Source: Burkholderiales bacterium
Lineage (GTDB): Bacteria; Pseudomonadota; Gammaproteobacteria; Burkholderiales; Ga0077523
Assembly: GCA_025459035.1 (NCBI GenBank)
Contig: JALORJ010000133.1
Coordinates: 1-7,116 of the forward strand
Length of the DNA stretch: 7,116 nucleotides
Direction of reading: 5' to 3'
Every line of letters starts with the position of its first letter. Positions within the stretch are counted from its first letter, which is position 1. Made by a program: the position numbers and the translations under genes. The notes under the pieces were generated by a model, which saw only the letters and a list, made by a program, of their open reading frames with translations, was not told the DNA's origin and searched no databases. Below are positions 5,340 through 7,116 of this stretch, piece after piece.

Positions 5340-7116
5340 CCGTGCCCCGCCTCTTCGCCTGTGTGGTCGCCGCGTTGCTGGTCGCAGCGTGTGCTCCGAA
5401 CGCGCCCCGCCAGGGGCGCACGCTCGACGCGATCGACCGCGAGCTCGAACGCGGGTTGTCCGAACGCGTGACCGCGCCGGTGCCCGACAGCGTGAGCCGC
5501 GCACTGCTGCCGCCGATCACGGTCGAGATGCCGCGGGCCGACGGCCGTCCGGTCGAGCCGCGCTTCGACCTGTCGGTCGCGAACGCACCGGCGCCGCAGG
5601 TGTTCATGGCGATGGCGTCGGGCACGCGCTTCAGCATGGTCGTGCACCCGCAGGTGAAGGACCTGATCACGGTGTCGCTGAAGGACGTGACGCTCGCCGA
5701 CGCGCTCGAGACGCTGCGCGATCTGCACGGGTTCGAGTACCGCATCCAGGGCAACCGCATCCTCGTGCAGCCGCCGTCGCTGCAGACGAAGGTGTTCCAG
5801 GTCAACTACCTGATGAGCCAGCGGCGCGGGCGCAGCGACGTGCGCATCACGTCGGGCGCGATCTCCGACGTGGTCAATCCGGGGATCGGCGGCCAGGGCG
5901 GGATCGGGGGCGTCGGTGGCATCGGCGGGACCGTGCCGCTCGCGAACACGCCGGTCGCGCCGGGCACGCTGCCGCCCGGCGGCATCGCCAACCAGTCGCT
6001 CGTGGGCTCGCGCATCACCACCACCAACGACACCGATTTCTGGAAGGAGCTGACCGACGCGCTGAAGTCGATCATCGGCACCGACAACGGACGCCAGGTG
6101 GTGGTGAGCCCCCAGTCGGGCGTGGTCGTGGTGCGGGCGATGCCGGCGGAGCTGCGCGGGGTCGACGACTACCTGCGGGCGACCCGGCTGGTGCTCGAGC
6201 GCCAGGTGATGCTCGAGGCGAAGATCATCGAGGTCGAGCTGGCCGACGGCTTCCAGGCCGGCATCAACTGGGCGGCGTTTCGCGCCGGCGACAACCAGCG
6301 CCTGTCGGCCGGCGTGATCCAGCCCGGGTCGACGCTGCAGACCAACGGCGACCTGGTGACCCCGACTGCGCGCGCCCCCGACGGCAGCATCCTCGGCAGC
6401 TCGAACATCACCGCGTCGCCGGGCAGCCCCGGCAACCTCGCGACCGGTGTCGGTACGCCAGGCACGCTGTTCGGGCTCGCGTTCCAGACGGCCAACTTCG
6501 CGTCGCTGCTGTCGTTCCTGCAGACGCAGGGCAACCTGTCGGTGCTGTCGAGCCCGCGCATCGCGGCGCTGAACAACCAGAAGGCGGTGCTGAAGGTCGG
6601 CACCGACGAGTTCTTCGTGACCAACGTGGTGACCACCACGCTCACGTCGGCCGCCGGCGGCGCCGCGCAGTCGCCGACGATCAACGTGCAGCCGTTCTTC
6701 TCGGGCGTCGCGCTCGACGTCACGCCGCAGATCGACGACACCGGGCAGATCATCCTGCACGTCCACCCGTCGGTGTCGAACGTGGTCGAGAAGACCAAGA
6801 ACATCGATCTGGGCACGTCCGGCAATTTCCGCCTGCCGCTCGCGTCGTCGACGATCAGCGAGACCGACACCATCGTGCGCGTCGGCGACGCGAACATCGT
6901 CGCGATCGGCGGCCTGATGCGCGAGTCGACGCAGCGCAACCGCTCCGGCGTGCCCGGGCTCGCGAACGCACCGGTCGTCGGCAACGCGTTCCGTTCCACC
7001 GCGTCGGCGGCGCGCAAGAGCGAGCTGGTCATCCTGATCAAGCCGACCATCGTGCAGGGCGACCTCACATGGCAGAAGGACCTCGAGGACATCCGCACGC
7101 GGCTGCAGGCCTACGA
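5336..7116 (+). CDS. mshL: MSHA secretin MshL, GspD/PilQ family (3'-truncated)
   Basis: Starts at an ATG overlapping the mshK stop (ATGA, 5336-5339), with GAGAA at 5324-5328 seven bases upstream. I read the frame through to the right edge: 593 codons, no stop. It encodes the outer-membrane ring through which the pilus passes. Residues 1-18 form a lipoprotein signal with lipobox VAAC, lipidated Cys at 19. Residues about 77-146 are the secretin N-terminal short domain (FDLSVANAP, then HPQVKDLITVSLKDVTLADAL). A Gly-rich stretch follows at about 181-200. A second N-domain spans about 230-285 (FWKELTDALKSII, then SPQSGVVVVRAMP). The secretin core runs from about 291 (VMLEAKIIEVELADGFQ) to about 573 and includes LSVLSSPRIAALNNQKAVLKVG, the VPGL...VVGNAFRS signature from residue 539 and the KSELVILIKPTIV strand. 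Known MshL proteins are of similar size, so only a short tail is probably missing. Confidence 0.92.
   Translation, partial: MTVPRLFACVVAALLVAACAPNAPRQGRTLDAIDRELERGLSERVTAPVPDSVSRALLPPITVEMPRADGRPVEPRFDLSVANAPAPQVFMAMASGTRFSMVVHPQVKDLITVSLKDVTLADALETLRDLHGFEYRIQGNRILVQPPSLQTKVFQVNYLMSQRRGRSDVRITSGAISDVVNPGIGGQGGIGGVGGIGGTVPLANTPVAPGTLPPGGIANQSLVGSRITTTNDTDFWKELTDALKSIIGTDNGRQVVVSPQSGVVVVRAMPAELRGVDDYLRATRLVLERQVMLEAKIIEVELADGFQAGINWAAFRAGDNQRLSAGVIQPGSTLQTNGDLVTPTARAPDGSILGSSNITASPGSPGNLATGVGTPGTLFGLAFQTANFASLLSFLQTQGNLSVLSSPRIAALNNQKAVLKVGTDEFFVTNVVTTTLTSAAGGAAQSPTINVQPFFSGVALDVTPQIDDTGQIILHVHPSVSNVVEKTKNIDLGTSGNFRLPLASSTISETDTIVRVGDANIVAIGGLMRESTQRNRSGVPGLANAPVVGNAFRSTASAARKSELVILIKPTIVQGDLTWQKDLEDIRTRLQAY

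Noticed and set aside
4568..6766. Long minus-strand open frame of 732 codons antisense to mshJ, mshK and mshL
   Set aside because: It lies opposite three well-recognised genes, its product is Arg/His/Asp-rich without family motifs, and such frames are expected opposite GC-rich genes where stop codons are rare.

Overview
The window is a stretch of very GC-rich, densely packed plus-strand DNA carrying part of an MSHA-type (mannose-sensitive haemagglutinin) type IV pilus locus. The family of genes, the almost exclusively G/C third codon positions, the GTG starts and the overlapping stop/start codons suggest a high-GC pseudomonadotan, most plausibly a betaproteobacterium. The sequence alone does not fix the genus.

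Layout: (1) Bases 1-2352 hold the 3' part of a large MshQ-like surface protein: the end of a LamG/concanavalin-like domain, an Ig-like segment and a long DUF6701 region. Its start lies off the left edge. (2) Bases 2353-2556 are a non-coding gap with an A/T-richer pocket, the only break in the coding run and the likeliest place for a promoter. (3) From 2557 to the right edge lie five tightly linked genes: mshI (PilM-like), a PilN-like gene (MshI2), mshJ (PilO-like), mshK (PilP-like) and mshL (secretin). mshL is open at the right edge and is probably missing only its last residues.

Together MshI, the PilN-like protein, MshJ and MshK should form the cytoplasmic/inner-membrane/periplasmic alignment complex that links the assembly motor (not in this window) to the MshL outer-membrane secretin. 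MshQ is usually encoded with the minor pilins and is probably displayed on, or associated with, the pilus. In the Vibrio-type locus mshQ is the last gene, far downstream of mshI. Here it lies directly upstream of mshI, so the pilin block and the assembly block are in a different order.

I found no RNA genes, CRISPR arrays, insertion sequences or phage genes. I see no convincing new system: this is a recognisable pilus assembly locus with some local points of interest. Long open frames on the minus strand and in other plus frames are by-products of the base composition.
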